NCBI RefSeq assembly: GCF_004340465.1
Contig: NZ_SLVV01000007.1
Coordinates: 124,001-188,000, forward strand
Direction of reading: 5' to 3'
DNA: 64,000 bases
Source: Mesobacillus foraminis
GTDB lineage: Bacteria > Bacillota > Bacilli > Bacillales > Cytobacillaceae
Shown: positions 35,301 through 43,317 of the stretch, piece after piece
Position numbering within the stretch: the first letter of the stretch is position 1
How the letters are laid out: the number at the start of each line of letters is the position of its first letter
Notes under the pieces: model-generated
What the model was told of the DNA's origin: nothing
The model's input: the letters and a program-made list of their open reading frames with translations, nothing else
The model's database searches: none
Translations under genes and position numbers: made by a program

Positions 35301-36272
35301 GCAAGTGTGAAAGCTAGAGTGACGGAACTGTCTCAGCCATTGGAAGAATTGAAACAAACCGTTGTAGGCAGGTCGGATGTTCCTCTTGATGGTGAGCGTG
35401 CCAATGTAAGGACAAAAGAAACCAATCTCGGAAACCTGATCACTGATGCCATGCTGGAAAAGGCCAAAACAATGGTTCCTGAAACGGTGATCGCCCTCCA
35501 AAATGGCGGCGGAATCCGGGCATCGATTGACCAGGGCGATGTAACTCTTGGAGAAATATTAACTGTACAGCCATTTGGGAACCTCCTGGTAACTCTCGAC
35601 CTCACCGGCAAAGAAATCTATGAAGCTTTGGAACACAGCGTAAGCAATGTGGAAAATGCGGCAGGTGCCTTCCTGCAAGTTTCTGGGGTAAAGTTTAAAT
35701 ATGATCCGGCAAAACCTGCCTATGACCGAGTATGGTCTGTGGAAGTTCAGACAGATAACGGTTTCGAGCCGATTGACCTTGTGAAAACTTATACTGTGGC
35801 AACAAATGCGTTTACAGCGGATGGCGGCGACGGCTATACCATGTTTAAAACTGCCAAGGATGAAGGACGCATCAATGAACTGCTGATTGTAGATTATGAG
35901 ATTACAGCAGAATATATTGAAAAGCACAGCCCTGTTTCAACCGCGGTAGAAGGCCGTATTGTTGCTGGGAAAGAACAGCAGCCTGAACCGCCAAAAACAG
36001 TTGAGGATGTAATGGGTGATCTTGAAGACCAAATGGATGTATTTGCAGCAAGAGGTGAACTGAAGGGTGCTTTGTTATCCCAGTTAACAAACTCTCATAA
36101 ACAGGCCGAGCACCACTTGAATAAAGGATCTGTTAAAAGTGCTGTTAAATTCATGAACAAATATGTTGATCAGCTCAATCAGAAATCGCAGCAGAGTAAA
36201 ATCTCTGCTAATGCTAAGGAAAGCCTTTCAGCAAATGCGGAGTTAGTGATTGAACTTCTGGAAGACAAGTAA
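32307..36272 (+). CDS. Secreted multidomain nuclease / 5'-nucleotidase
   Basis: A 1321-residue exported enzyme, probably scavenging phosphate and nucleosides from extracellular DNA or RNA. A Sec signal peptide (about 1-32, cleavage near ASA-AE) is followed by a DUF6359-like domain (about 35-145), an OB-like region (about 160-400), an endonuclease/exonuclease/phosphatase domain (about 420-725; VASYNVENF, LVEVQDND, NHFNSKGGD, GDLNDFEF, VSDHDAVV), a metallophosphatase (about 732-990; HVNDSHAHVD, DAGDVFSG, GNHEFDKG, GGHSHT) and the 5'-nucleotidase C-terminal domain (about 1015-1195; QNGGGIRASID). Residues about 1230-1321 resemble the FIMAH helical domain. No LPXTG or S-layer motif. Related in layout to B. 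subtilis YhcR but with a different nuclease module. TTG start after AGGAGG. Confidence 0.9.
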   Translation: MKILKRQWCIVTAVLILAASYIIPFIPKASAAEPLTVAEAIENNSGSATVKGYIVGYTKGTRSYQFAGPFDGATNIAIADSPDERDPAKILPVQLPSGGLRDAFNLQSNPGNLGKEILVTGTLAAYFTVPGLKSPTAINFAGDANDNCEPVELPEYDGTAGLGIHDIQGEGHNSPYKDQKVKGVEGIVTHVVNASNFYMQSLSPDDNPNTSEGILVYKPVHNVRVGDQVLVNGLVKEWVLDGYDEKLETDLAMTEINAQTGAVSRQACEQELPEPVILDKDSIPAQVVDNDQFGSFDPGEDGIDFYESLEGMRVALEKPTVVGPQKYGEIPVILGQVEGKPYTDAGGTILTAETSNPERMHILTEDRNFVAKTGDQFNGTVTGVVSYSFSNFKILTQSSELPKLLEGSNEREVLELEKAEDKLTVASYNVENFTALDEAKMNKIAASIVANLKTPDIIGLVEVQDNDGSKDSGTVDASANYEGLIKAIKANGGPAYSWTDIAPENKQDGGQPGGNIRVGFLFNPERVSLNEAPKGSATEAVAYQNGSLTLNPGRIDPTNSVFESSRKPLAAEFTFNGEEVIVIANHFNSKGGDQAIFGKHQPPVLGSEVQRIEIAKIVNGFVTDILADNDDANVVVLGDLNDFEFSKPITALKGDVLQNLVETVPLAERYTYNYQGNAQVLDHILATNNMAAGAETDIVHLNSQFMDHHGRVSDHDAVVSQFDFNAEKEPYELSIMHVNDSHAHVDQYPRLFTAVDEVRAQHPDALLLDAGDVFSGTLYFNQYLGKADLEFMNLLGYDAMTFGNHEFDKGSAILADFINEMEFPMLSANVNVANDPELGPLYRNEISAEAEGGAIYPAIIKEVDGEQVGIFGLTTPDTAFLASPSEHVVFEDAADKAAQTVAALEAKGVNKIVALSHLGYGPDKELATEVEGIDVIVGGHSHTTLAAPEVIEKEEPTVLVQANEYLKYLGVVDVTFDENGVVTANEGELLDLANFEENASVKARVTELSQPLEELKQTVVGRSDVPLDGERANVRTKETNLGNLITDAMLEKAKTMVPETVIALQNGGGIRASIDQGDVTLGEILTVQPFGNLLVTLDLTGKEIYEALEHSVSNVENAAGAFLQVSGVKFKYDPAKPAYDRVWSVEVQTDNGFEPIDLVKTYTVATNAFTADGGDGYTMFKTAKDEGRINELLIVDYEITAEYIEKHSPVSTAVEGRIVAGKEQQPEPPKTVEDVMGDLEDQMDVFAARGELKGALLSQLTNSHKQAEHHLNKGSVKSAVKFMNKYVDQLNQKSQQSKISANAKESLSANAELVIELLEDK

Positions 36273-36298
36273 GTAAATGGATTTTGTTTTGACATCGG

Positions 36299-36329
36299 CC
36301 GCCTTTATTCCTAAAGGCGGTTTGTTTTG
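36299..36329 (+). terminator. Terminator after the nuclease gene
   Basis: Stem CCGCCTTTA / TAAAGGCGG with a TTCC loop, then TTTGTTTTG. Confidence 0.85.
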
Positions 36330-36463
36330 TTGCTTATTGATTTTCCTCCCATTATGGTAAACTATGGGTAGATATTTCTGTTCAGGCAGTTTCGATTCCC
36401 GCTTAACCTTGGATAGGCTTCTTCCATATACTAATGTAGCGATTGACAGGAGGGAGCTTATTC

Positions 36464-37099
36464 ATGGTTCAGTTTGCATCACTGCTTTTACTTGCTTTCG
36501 CTGTCAGTCTTGACAGTTTTAGCGTAGGGTTCACGTATGGGCTCAGGAATGTAAAAATACCGTTAAAATCCATACTCACGGTGGCCATTTGTTCAGCAGG
36601 GGTTCTGATGATTGCAATGACGATCGGGCATTTTCTGGAGAGAGTGCTGCCGGGGCATTGGACCGAGAAAATCGGCGGTCTCTTATTAATCCTTATTGGA
36701 GCCTGGGTCTTATATCAGTTTTTCCGTCCCGAAAGAACCGGACAAACCGAGGATGATGAGCGGATCTTGATCAATTTTGAAATACAATCGCTGGGTATTG
36801 TCATTAACATCCTGAAGAAGCCCATGTCAGCCGATTTTGACCGCTCAGGAACGATTACAGGAATCGAAGCGATTATGCTTGGGATGGCTTTGTCCCTTGA
36901 TGCGTTTGGGGCTGGAATTGGAGCTGCTATGCTCGGCTTTTCAGCGATCTCGCTTGCCATTGCTGCATCGCTCATGAGCTCGATTTTTGTATATGGCGGG
37001 ATGAAGATCGGAATCCTGTTCTCGGGCTACAGCTGGGTACAAAAGCTAAGCTTCCTGCCAGGATTGCTGTTAATAATTGTTGGGATTTTTAAACTCTAA
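36464..37099 (+). CDS. ytaF: Sporulation membrane protein YtaF (MntP-like)
   Basis: A 211-residue protein with six hydrophobic segments arranged in two halves (LLLLAFAVSLDSFSVG near the start and LGMALSLDAFGAGIG in the second half). This internal duplication with conserved Asp is typical of the MntP manganese exporter superfamily; the YtaF branch is annotated as a sporulation membrane protein. The transported ion here is unproven. ATG 36464 follows AGGAGGGAG; the TTG at 36443 is too early. coaE begins 17 bp after the stop, so the pair is co-transcribed. Confidence 0.88.
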   Translation: MVQFASLLLLAFAVSLDSFSVGFTYGLRNVKIPLKSILTVAICSAGVLMIAMTIGHFLERVLPGHWTEKIGGLLLILIGAWVLYQFFRPERTGQTEDDERILINFEIQSLGIVINILKKPMSADFDRSGTITGIEAIMLGMALSLDAFGAGIGAAMLGFSAISLAIAASLMSSIFVYGGMKIGILFSGYSWVQKLSFLPGLLLIIVGIFKL

Positions 37100-37116
37100 G
37101 CGGAAAGGATTGAAAT

Positions 37117-37725
37117 ATGTCGTTAACAATAGGATTGACCGGCGGTATTGCAAGCGGAAAGAGCACTGTATCTAAGATGTTTGCACAGATGGGAATTACA
37201 GTGATTGATGCCGACATTGAGGCCAGGCTTGCAGTTGAAAAAGGAGAAAAAGCATACAATGACATAGTCCAATATTTTGGAGACGAGATTCTTCACCAGG
37301 ATGGTTCGATTAACCGGGCAAAGCTCGGAGCCATTGTTTTCAATAACGATGAGAAGAGGCAGGCACTAAATTCCTTTGTGCACCCTTCCGTCAGGAACAG
37401 GATGCTTGCAAAAAAAGAACAGGCTGAGAAGGAGGGGGAAGCCGTCATTGTCCTTGATATTCCTCTGCTGTTTGAAAGCAACCTCCAATACATGGCTGAC
37501 AAAGTAATCCTGGTATATGTCGATGAATCAACCCAGCTGCAGAGATTAATGAAACGTAATGGTCTTAGTGAGGAAGAAGCACGTGCACGGATAAGCTCCC
37601 AAATGCCTCTTAAGGACAAGATAAAGCTTGCGGACTATGTGATCGATAATAACGGGAGCGTTGAAGAAACTGGGAGGCAATTAAAACAAATTTTAGATAA
37701 GTGGGACGTAGAGAGAGCCGAATAA
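37117..37725 (+). CDS. coaE: Dephospho-CoA kinase
   Basis: Phosphorylates dephospho-CoA, the last step of coenzyme A synthesis. 202 residues with the P-loop GLTGGIASGKST (about 6-17), DADIEARLAV (about 32-41) and a LID segment with RLMKRNGLSEEEARARI. Normal length. The second gene after ytaF; its stop codon lies within the terminator hairpin loop. Confidence 0.95.
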   Translation: MSLTIGLTGGIASGKSTVSKMFAQMGITVIDADIEARLAVEKGEKAYNDIVQYFGDEILHQDGSINRAKLGAIVFNNDEKRQALNSFVHPSVRNRMLAKKEQAEKEGEAVIVLDIPLLFESNLQYMADKVILVYVDESTQLQRLMKRNGLSEEEARARISSQMPLKDKIKLADYVIDNNGSVEETGRQLKQILDKWDVERAE

Positions 37726-37740
37726 GGTTCTCTTTTTTTA
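37712..37740 (+). terminator. Terminator at the end of coaE
   Basis: Stem AGAGAGCC / GGTTCTCT (one wobble) whose loop holds the coaE stop codon, then seven T. Confidence 0.8.
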
Positions 37741-37778
37741 GGAATAATGGACTGTATAGCAATATATTTTAAAATAAG

Positions 37779-37818
37779 TATGTTTTATTATCGCCAAAAT
37801 AAACAAAAGTGTTATACT
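37779..37818 (+). promoter_or_regulatory. gapB promoter with two CcpN-like operators
   Basis: TATGTTTTATT (37779-37789) and AGTGTTATACT (37808-37818) each match 10 of 11 positions of the CcpN motif TRTGHYATAYW as I recall it. The second contains the extended -10 (TGTTATACT, -10 at 37813-37818). CcpN represses gapB on glucose in B. subtilis. Confidence 0.55.
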
Positions 37819-37871
37819 AATCGTATTAAAAGGTGGTTTTGAATAACGTTAATATGAAAGGGGCCATAATT

Positions 37872-38903
37872 ATGAAGGCAAGAGTTGCGATTAACGGGTT
37901 CGGAAGAATTGGGAGAATGGTATTCAGGAAGGCTATTCTTGAAAATGACCTTGAGATTGTCGCGATCAACGCAAGCTACCCGGCAGAAACGTTAGCACAT
38001 CTCTTAAAATATGATTCTACCCATGGGAAGTTTGAAGGAGATATAACTGTTGACGACAACGCCTTGATCATAAATGGAAAGAAGGTATTACTGTTAAGTA
38101 ATCGAAATCCCCAGGAGCTACCATGGAAGAGTTTAAGGATTGATCTGGTCATTGAGGCTACAGGGAAATTTAACTCACGTGAAAAGGCCGGACTCCATTT
38201 GAATGCTGGTGCAAAAAAAGTGATTCTGACAGCCCCTGGGAAAGATGAGGATGTAACGATTGTGATGGGAGTAAATGAGGAAGCTTTAAATTTGCAGGAA
38301 CACGATATTATCTCAAACGCCTCATGTACCACCAATTGTCTGGCTCCGGTTGTCAAAGTGCTTGACGAACAGTTTGGAATCCTAAATGGGTTAATGACAA
38401 CAATCCATTCATTTACCAATGACCAGAACAATATCGACAATCCGCATAAGGATTTGAGAAGGGCACGTTCATGCGGTCAATCTATTATTCCGACTTCGAC
38501 AGGTGCTGCGAAGGCGCTCTCAAAGGTGCTTCCTCATTTGAAGGGCAAGCTGCATGGCATGGCTTTAAGGGTACCAACCCCTAATGTATCGCTTGTTGAC
38601 TTGGTGGCAGACCTGAAGCGTGAGGTGACCGCGGAGGAGATTAACGAAGCTTTCCTGGCGGCATCCCGCGGTACGCTAAAGGGTATACTTGATATTTGTG
38701 CAGAGCCGCTCGTTTCAACCGACTTTAATACAAACCAGCATTCCGCGATTATTGATGGGCTTTCAACCATGGTAATTGGTACCAATAAGGTAAAGATCCT
38801 GGCTTGGTATGACAATGAATGGGGTTATTCCTGCAGAGTGGCTGATCTGGCGAAACGCGTTGCCCACGATATGTTTCTTGTAGAAAAGGTGAAAGTCGGT
38901 TAA
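37872..38903 (+). CDS. gapB: Gluconeogenic glyceraldehyde-3-phosphate dehydrogenase
   Basis: NADP-preferring GAPDH that runs in the gluconeogenic direction in Bacillus. 343 residues. NAD(P)-binding INGFGRIGR at 6-14, catalytic Cys in SNASCTTNCLAP, and the Arg-rich LRRARSCGQSIIPTSTGAAKA. GapB identity is based on INASYPAETLAHLLKYDS and on the coaE-gapB-speD context. ATG 37872 is chosen; an in-frame ATG 18 bp earlier overlaps the AAAGGGG ribosome site. The upstream region has two CcpN-like boxes, consistent with glucose repression. Confidence 0.94.
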   Translation: MKARVAINGFGRIGRMVFRKAILENDLEIVAINASYPAETLAHLLKYDSTHGKFEGDITVDDNALIINGKKVLLLSNRNPQELPWKSLRIDLVIEATGKFNSREKAGLHLNAGAKKVILTAPGKDEDVTIVMGVNEEALNLQEHDIISNASCTTNCLAPVVKVLDEQFGILNGLMTTIHSFTNDQNNIDNPHKDLRRARSCGQSIIPTSTGAAKALSKVLPHLKGKLHGMALRVPTPNVSLVDLVADLKREVTAEEINEAFLAASRGTLKGILDICAEPLVSTDFNTNQHSAIIDGLSTMVIGTNKVKILAWYDNEWGYSCRVADLAKRVAHDMFLVEKVKVG

Positions 38904-38928
38904 CCTAGCAGACAACAATGAATTCCCG

Positions 38929-38954
38929 TCCTGCCTGTTTTGGCAGGATTTTTT
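38929..38954 (+). terminator. Terminator after gapB
   Basis: Stem TCCTGCC / GGCAGGA with a TGTTTT loop and six T. Confidence 0.85.
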
Positions 38955-39070
38955 ACGTTTACAGTGAGCTTGACACAGGTTACCTTTAATCGCCCGTTTA
39001 TGACCTCGAGAACTAGTTTTTTTTACAGATTAAGGGGGAAATCGGGTTTCCAAAATGATAAAACGCTATG

Positions 39071-39099
39071 TTGCAAAACAAATATAAAGCAAGTATACT
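39071..39099 (+). promoter_or_regulatory. Sigma-A promoter of speD
   Basis: TTGCAA (39071-39076), 17 bp, TATACT (39094-39099). Predicted transcript start near 39106. Confidence 0.75.
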
Positions 39100-39105
39100 A
39101 GTCAT

Positions 39106-39247
39106 CGTGAACTTCTTCATTAAGGTAAACATTAGCTGCTTAAAGGGTTAGGACCTCTCAGGACTAACTTTCCCCCGTGGTAGTTATATACCATTGGAAA
39201 TGAGAATTTCATTTTTGTAGCTAAATAAGTACAAGGGGGAAATGAAT
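39106..39247 (+). ncRNA. Structured 5' leader of speD
   Basis: A ~140-nt leader able to form at least three hairpins: GTTAG...CTAAC with an inner CCT/AGG pair (about 39148-39169), TGGTAGTTATATACCA (39179-39194) and GAAATgagAATTTC followed by ATTTTTG (near 39198-39217). The last resembles a weak terminator just before the ribosome site. I recognise no known riboswitch class. Confidence 0.4.
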
Positions 39248-39628
39248 ATGGAAACTATGGGACGTCACGTTATTTCCGAGTTATGGGGATGCGATTTTGA
39301 TAAGTTAAATGATATGGATTTTATTGAGAAAACTTTTGTTGGGGCGGCATTAAAGTCAGGTGCTGAAGTGCGGGAAGTCGCATTTCATAAATTTGCGCCA
39401 CAAGGAGTAAGTGGAGTTGTCATTATTTCAGAATCCCATCTAACTATACACAGCTTCCCGGAACATGGATATGCCAGCATTGATGTTTATACATGCGGCC
39501 ATCTAGATCCCAATGTTGCAGCTGATTACATTGCTGAAGCTTTGTGTGCCCAGACTAGGGAAAACATTGAATTGCCCCGGGGTATGGGACCGGTCCAAAT
39601 AAAACAGGGACAAGCGAAAGCGTTATAA
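39248..39628 (+). CDS. speD: S-adenosylmethionine decarboxylase proenzyme
   Basis: Pyruvoyl enzyme that makes the aminopropyl donor for spermidine. The proenzyme cuts itself between E62 and S63 (SESHLTIHS), with S63 becoming the pyruvoyl group. H68 and C83 (TCG) fit the processing and catalytic residues. With ATG 39248 the protein is 126 residues and the cleavage site falls at 62/63 as in B. subtilis SpeD; the ATG at 39242 lies too close to AGGGGGA. Preceded by a long structured leader and followed by a terminator. Confidence 0.95.
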   Translation: METMGRHVISELWGCDFDKLNDMDFIEKTFVGAALKSGAEVREVAFHKFAPQGVSGVVIISESHLTIHSFPEHGYASIDVYTCGHLDPNVAADYIAEALCAQTRENIELPRGMGPVQIKQGQAKAL

Positions 39629-39647
39629 AAAATATAACCATTTAACG

Positions 39648-39673
39648 AGAGGTGTAGAAATACACCTCTTTTT
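39648..39673 (+). terminator. Terminator after speD
   Basis: Perfect stem AGAGGTGTA / TACACCTCT with a GAAA tetraloop and a T run. Confidence 0.9.
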
Positions 39674-39716
39674 CGTATATATTTAAAGTAAATATATTTA
39701 ACGGGGGAACAAAAGC

Positions 39717-40121
39717 ATGTCTTTTTTTCGATCAATCGCAACAAGATACAGGAAACAATGCGAGACTAACGAAACCCATTGGGATGAAGAGCTGAGAACC
39801 AGGTATTATAAAGCCAATTTTAATCAAATGTTTCAGTCGGTTGAGCAAATTCTTCAAGAGGGGCAATCTTATAAAATCACGAGTGTTTCCAAGGATCACG
39901 GTGAAATTTCAGCTGAAATCAATTCTGGATTCCCAATCTTCCTGATTGCAACCATTATTACTGTGAAGCCTTACCAAACTGCAGTCGATTTTCACCTGTC
40001 AACTGAAAGATTTTCCATTACCGGAGCAGGACCGGTATTAAAAAAGGAAGTTTTGCGCTTGTATGAAAAACTTGGGCAGGCTCATACCTACATTGGTGCA
40101 GGAAAGACAGGAAAGGCATAG
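39717..40121 (+). CDS. Cytosolic protein of unknown function
   Basis: A 134-residue soluble protein with no signal peptide or transmembrane helix and no motif I recognise. The N-terminal third is basic and helical (RSIATRYRKQ...), the rest alternates short strands (YKITSVSKDHGEISAEINSG, FLIATIITVKPYQTAVDF), suggesting a small alpha/beta fold. It starts at ATG 39717 behind ACGGGGGAAC. It stands alone between speD and nrdR. I recall similar unnamed cytosolic proteins at this place in other Bacillus genomes but can assign no function. Confidence 0.75.
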   Translation: MSFFRSIATRYRKQCETNETHWDEELRTRYYKANFNQMFQSVEQILQEGQSYKITSVSKDHGEISAEINSGFPIFLIATIITVKPYQTAVDFHLSTERFSITGAGPVLKKEVLRLYEKLGQAHTYIGAGKTGKA

Positions 40122-40241
40122 TCCTGCTGCTTGTACAGGGCTTTGCTTTTTAATAAGATATAAACAGAGGCAAGAATTAAAATTGAAGAATTAAAGGTGA
40201 AAAGTTCACATATTCGAGAAGTCCGGAGCTGAGAAAGTGAT

Positions 40242-40703
40242 ATGAAATGTCCAACTTGCAATAACAATTCGACCCGCGTCCTTGATTCACGTCCGGTTGA
40301 TGAAGGCAGATCGATACGCCGTAGAAGGGAATGCGAAGCATGTTCGTATCGATTCACTACTTTTGAGAAAGTTGAAGATATCCCTTTGATCGTTGTGAAA
40401 AAAGAGGGAACGAGAGAGGAGTTTAACAGGGAAAAGCTGTTGAGGGGCCTGATTAAAGCGTGTGAAAAGCGTCCTGTAGCCCTGAAGGAGCTTGAGGATA
40501 TCGTTTCGGAAGTGGAAAAAGAACTTCGTCACCATGGGATTTCGGAAGTCAGAAGTGAAGACATTGGCGAGATGGTGATGGACAGGCTGGCAAAGGTGGA
40601 TGAAGTAGCATATGTAAGATTTGCGTCTGTTTACCGCCAATTCAAAGATATTAATGTCTTTATAGATGAATTAAAGGAACTGATCAAGAAAGAGCAATCC
40701 TGA
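40242..40703 (+). CDS. nrdR: Transcriptional repressor NrdR
   Basis: Zinc-ribbon/ATP-cone repressor of ribonucleotide reductase genes that senses ATP/dATP. 153 residues. The zinc ribbon is formed by C3, C6, C31 and C34 (CPTC...CEAC) and the ATP-cone spans about 49-139 ([21 protein letters not shown]). Leads into dnaB-dnaI, with a small hairpin between. No nrd genes or obvious NrdR boxes occur in this window. Confidence 0.96.
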   Translation: MKCPTCNNNSTRVLDSRPVDEGRSIRRRRECEACSYRFTTFEKVEDIPLIVVKKEGTREEFNREKLLRGLIKACEKRPVALKELEDIVSEVEKELRHHGISEVRSEDIGEMVMDRLAKVDEVAYVRFASVYRQFKDINVFIDELKELIKKEQS

Positions 40704-40705
40704 TG

Positions 40706-40736
40706 GAGCTGAAGGGTAAACCTTGGCTCTTTTTTA
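40706..40736 (+). terminator. Hairpin between nrdR and dnaB
   Basis: GAGC-tg-AAGG-gtaaa-CCTT-g-GCTC followed by six T. Probably a partial terminator setting dnaBI expression. Confidence 0.65.
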
Positions 40737-40824
40737 ACTTGCCGAAAAGCTTTGGGATGCAGTTTGCATCAGGCTTTATATGGCAGGTCCCTCCTAATTT
40801 TGCTTGAAGAAAGGTATGAAGGAA

Positions 40825-42231
40825 ATGGCAAATCATTGGCAGGAGTTGCTGCCTGTTGATCAATATGTGGTATCCTCGAGCGGCATTTTGCATGAATATG
40901 ACCGGAAGGTGCTGACATTTTTATATCAGCCGCTGATTGGTCCAGTCTGCTTAAGTCTGTACATGACTCTCTGGACAGAACTGGAGGAAAACCGTCTTTG
41001 GTCCGCTCCAATGTCCCATCACGGATTAATGAGCATTCTGGATATGAATTTAAAGGATATTTACCATGCGAGGCTGAAGCTTGAAGCAATGGGGCTCCTT
41101 AAAACATATGTGAAAAATGGGGATGAGCAGAGGTCCTTTATCTATTCACTCCAGCCGCCGTTGACTCCGGAACAATTTTTCCTTGATGGAATTTTAAATA
41201 TATATTTATACCGTAAAGTCGGGAAAAATCAGTTTGCGCGTCTAAAGCGTTTTTTCAGCGACAAGGCTGCCGGGCATCAAAAAGGATACGAGGAAGTGAC
41301 CCGGGCGTTTCCCGATGTTTTTTCTTCCATGTCACCGGATGCATACCAATACCATAGTGATACAGGTCCAGATCTTGAACCAGATAACGGCCAGGTTTTC
41401 ATCGGCCGCAAGGAACCCTCTGAAATTCAAATTGAGCCGGCCAACTTTAATTTTGAACTTCTTTCCGCTGGTTTAAAGGAATCACTGGTTCCGAATAAAG
41501 CGATGACGGTTAAGGTAAGAGAGGCTATCAGCAATCTTTCCTTCCTTTATGGGATTGATGCAATACAAATGAAGAATATTGTTTTGAGTGCACTGACTGC
41601 GGAAAATGATATTGATATTGAAGAGCTTAGGAAAGCCGCTCGTGACTGGTACCAGTTTGAGCATCAGGACCAGCTTCCGCAGCTGATTGACCGCATGCAG
41701 CCTGTCCAGCTGAGGGGCGCGGCCGATCCACCTAAAACAAAGGAAGACGAGCTCATTTATTACCTGGAAACAACTTCTCCGCGGCAGTACCTGCTCGATT
41801 TGTCAGAAGGAGCCTCTCCTTCCAAAACCGATCTCCAGATCATTGAGGATGTGATGTTTAAACAGAAGCTTCAGCCTGGAGTCGTGAATGTTTTGATTGA
41901 GTATGTTATGCTCAAAACGGATATGAAGCTAAATAAAGGCTATATCGATAAAATTGCCGGCCATTGGGCCAGGAAGCAAATAAAGACCGCCAAGGATGCA
42001 ATGGAACTGGCAAAAAAAGAACATCGCCAATACTTGCAATGGGCTGAGGAGAAAAAAACACGTCCTGCTGCATCAAAGGGAAAAACGATTCGAAAGGAAG
42101 TCCTGCCGGATTGGTTTGAACAGAAAGCAGGTCCTGCACCCATTGACAATAATAATGAAGATGATTTTGATTTTGAACAGGAAAAGAAGAAGCTTGAAGA
42201 AGAACTGAAGGAATTTAAACAAGGGAGGTGA
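40825..42231 (+). CDS. dnaB: Replication initiation and membrane attachment protein DnaB
   Basis: Firmicutes DnaB (not the helicase), 468 residues, which with DnaD and DnaI loads the replicative helicase at oriC and restart sites. The N-terminal winged-helix region (about 1-120, LYQPLIGPVCLSLYMTLWTELE) and the DnaB_2/DnaD-like C-terminal domains (about 290-415, including the AKDAMELAKKEH end) are typical. The C-terminal ~40 residues are acidic and charged. Start ATG 40825 gives the expected MANHW beginning. Followed at 5 bp by dnaI. Confidence 0.93.
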   Translation: MANHWQELLPVDQYVVSSSGILHEYDRKVLTFLYQPLIGPVCLSLYMTLWTELEENRLWSAPMSHHGLMSILDMNLKDIYHARLKLEAMGLLKTYVKNGDEQRSFIYSLQPPLTPEQFFLDGILNIYLYRKVGKNQFARLKRFFSDKAAGHQKGYEEVTRAFPDVFSSMSPDAYQYHSDTGPDLEPDNGQVFIGRKEPSEIQIEPANFNFELLSAGLKESLVPNKAMTVKVREAISNLSFLYGIDAIQMKNIVLSALTAENDIDIEELRKAARDWYQFEHQDQLPQLIDRMQPVQLRGAADPPKTKEDELIYYLETTSPRQYLLDLSEGASPSKTDLQIIEDVMFKQKLQPGVVNVLIEYVMLKTDMKLNKGYIDKIAGHWARKQIKTAKDAMELAKKEHRQYLQWAEEKKTRPAASKGKTIRKEVLPDWFEQKAGPAPIDNNNEDDFDFEQEKKKLEEELKEFKQGR

Positions 42232-42236
42232 CAGCT

Positions 42237-43169
42237 GTGCAAAACATAAATGATACGCTAAGAAAACTTGCCAATAATCAGAGCTTCAAGAAACGTTACG
42301 AGGCCATTAAAGAAAAAGTGCTTGAAGACCCTTATGTGAACGATTTTTTGCGGGAGCACGAAGGGCAGATTACCAGCGAGATTCTTGATAAAAGCCTCAT
42401 GAAGCTATATGAGTTCACCAATCAAAGCAGGGGCTGCGGCCAGTGCAGCAGTCTGGACACCTGTAAAAATATGATTCAGGGATATGAACCCATTCTGGTT
42501 TTTAACGGCAGCTTCATAGATGTGAAATATGACCGCTGTGCCAAGAAAATAATGCATGATGAAAAACAGAAAAACGAACGATTGATTGGAAGTTTATTTG
42601 TGCCCAAAGAAATTCTGAAGGCTTCCCTGGGAGATATCGAGCTCGATGACAAGGGAAGGTTCACTGCAATCAAAATGGCAAGGGACTTTGTAAAGAACTA
42701 CCAGCCAGGCGAAAGACAGAAAGGGCTGTTCCTCCACGGGCCTTTCGGGACGGGCAAATCCTATTTGCTGGGCGCTGTTGCTAACGAATTGGCCAAAAGA
42801 CAGGTTAGTTCTCTCCTTGTATATGTGCCTGAGCTGTTCAGGGAAATGAAAAACGCAATTGGAAATAATTCAGTGAACGAAAAGCTGGAGGTTATCAAAA
42901 AGGCGCCTGTGCTAATGCTTGATGATATAGGGGCTGAAACAATGAGCAGCTGGGCAAGGGATGAGATACTGGGCCCTGTGCTTCAATTCAGGATGATGGA
43001 AAACCTTCCGACCTTCTTTACTTCAAATTTTGACATGGAGGGCCTCGCCCACCATTTAACCCATAGCCAGCGAGGCGAGGAAGAGCAGCTGAAAGCCGCC
43101 CGGATTCTTGAAAGAATTAAATATCTGGCAACACCGGTCAAAGTAGAAGGGAAGAATCGAAGAGTATAA
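42237..43169 (+). CDS. dnaI: Helicase loader DnaI
   Basis: AAA+ ATPase (310 residues) that loads the DnaC helicase. An N-terminal domain (about 1-110) carries a zinc-binding cluster (GCGQC...DTCKN). The AAA+ domain shows Walker A GPFGTGKSYL (about 168-177) and Walker B LMLDDIGAE (about 224-232), with a sensor-like FFTSNF later. I chose GTG 42237 because GGGAGGTGA lies 6 nt upstream; a GTG at 42228 is inside that site. Operon with dnaB, ended by a strong hairpin. Confidence 0.94.
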   Translation: MQNINDTLRKLANNQSFKKRYEAIKEKVLEDPYVNDFLREHEGQITSEILDKSLMKLYEFTNQSRGCGQCSSLDTCKNMIQGYEPILVFNGSFIDVKYDRCAKKIMHDEKQKNERLIGSLFVPKEILKASLGDIELDDKGRFTAIKMARDFVKNYQPGERQKGLFLHGPFGTGKSYLLGAVANELAKRQVSSLLVYVPELFREMKNAIGNNSVNEKLEVIKKAPVLMLDDIGAETMSSWARDEILGPVLQFRMMENLPTFFTSNFDMEGLAHHLTHSQRGEEEQLKAARILERIKYLATPVKVEGKNRRV

Positions 43170-43171
43170 GC

Positions 43172-43205
43172 AAAAGCCGCAGGCCTTAGGGATGCGGCTT
43201 TTTCT
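43172..43205 (+). terminator. Terminator after dnaI
   Basis: Perfect 10-bp stem AAAAGCCGCA / TGCGGCTTTT followed by TTC. Confidence 0.88.
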
Positions 43206-43317
43206 CTGGAAAATAATTATTTTAAGGAAAATGAGACTGTGTACGTCCAGGTGCTTCTAAATTGAGCGGGTCCCCCATATATTAAATCAGGAGATTTTAA
43301 CATGAGGGGGGATATGG

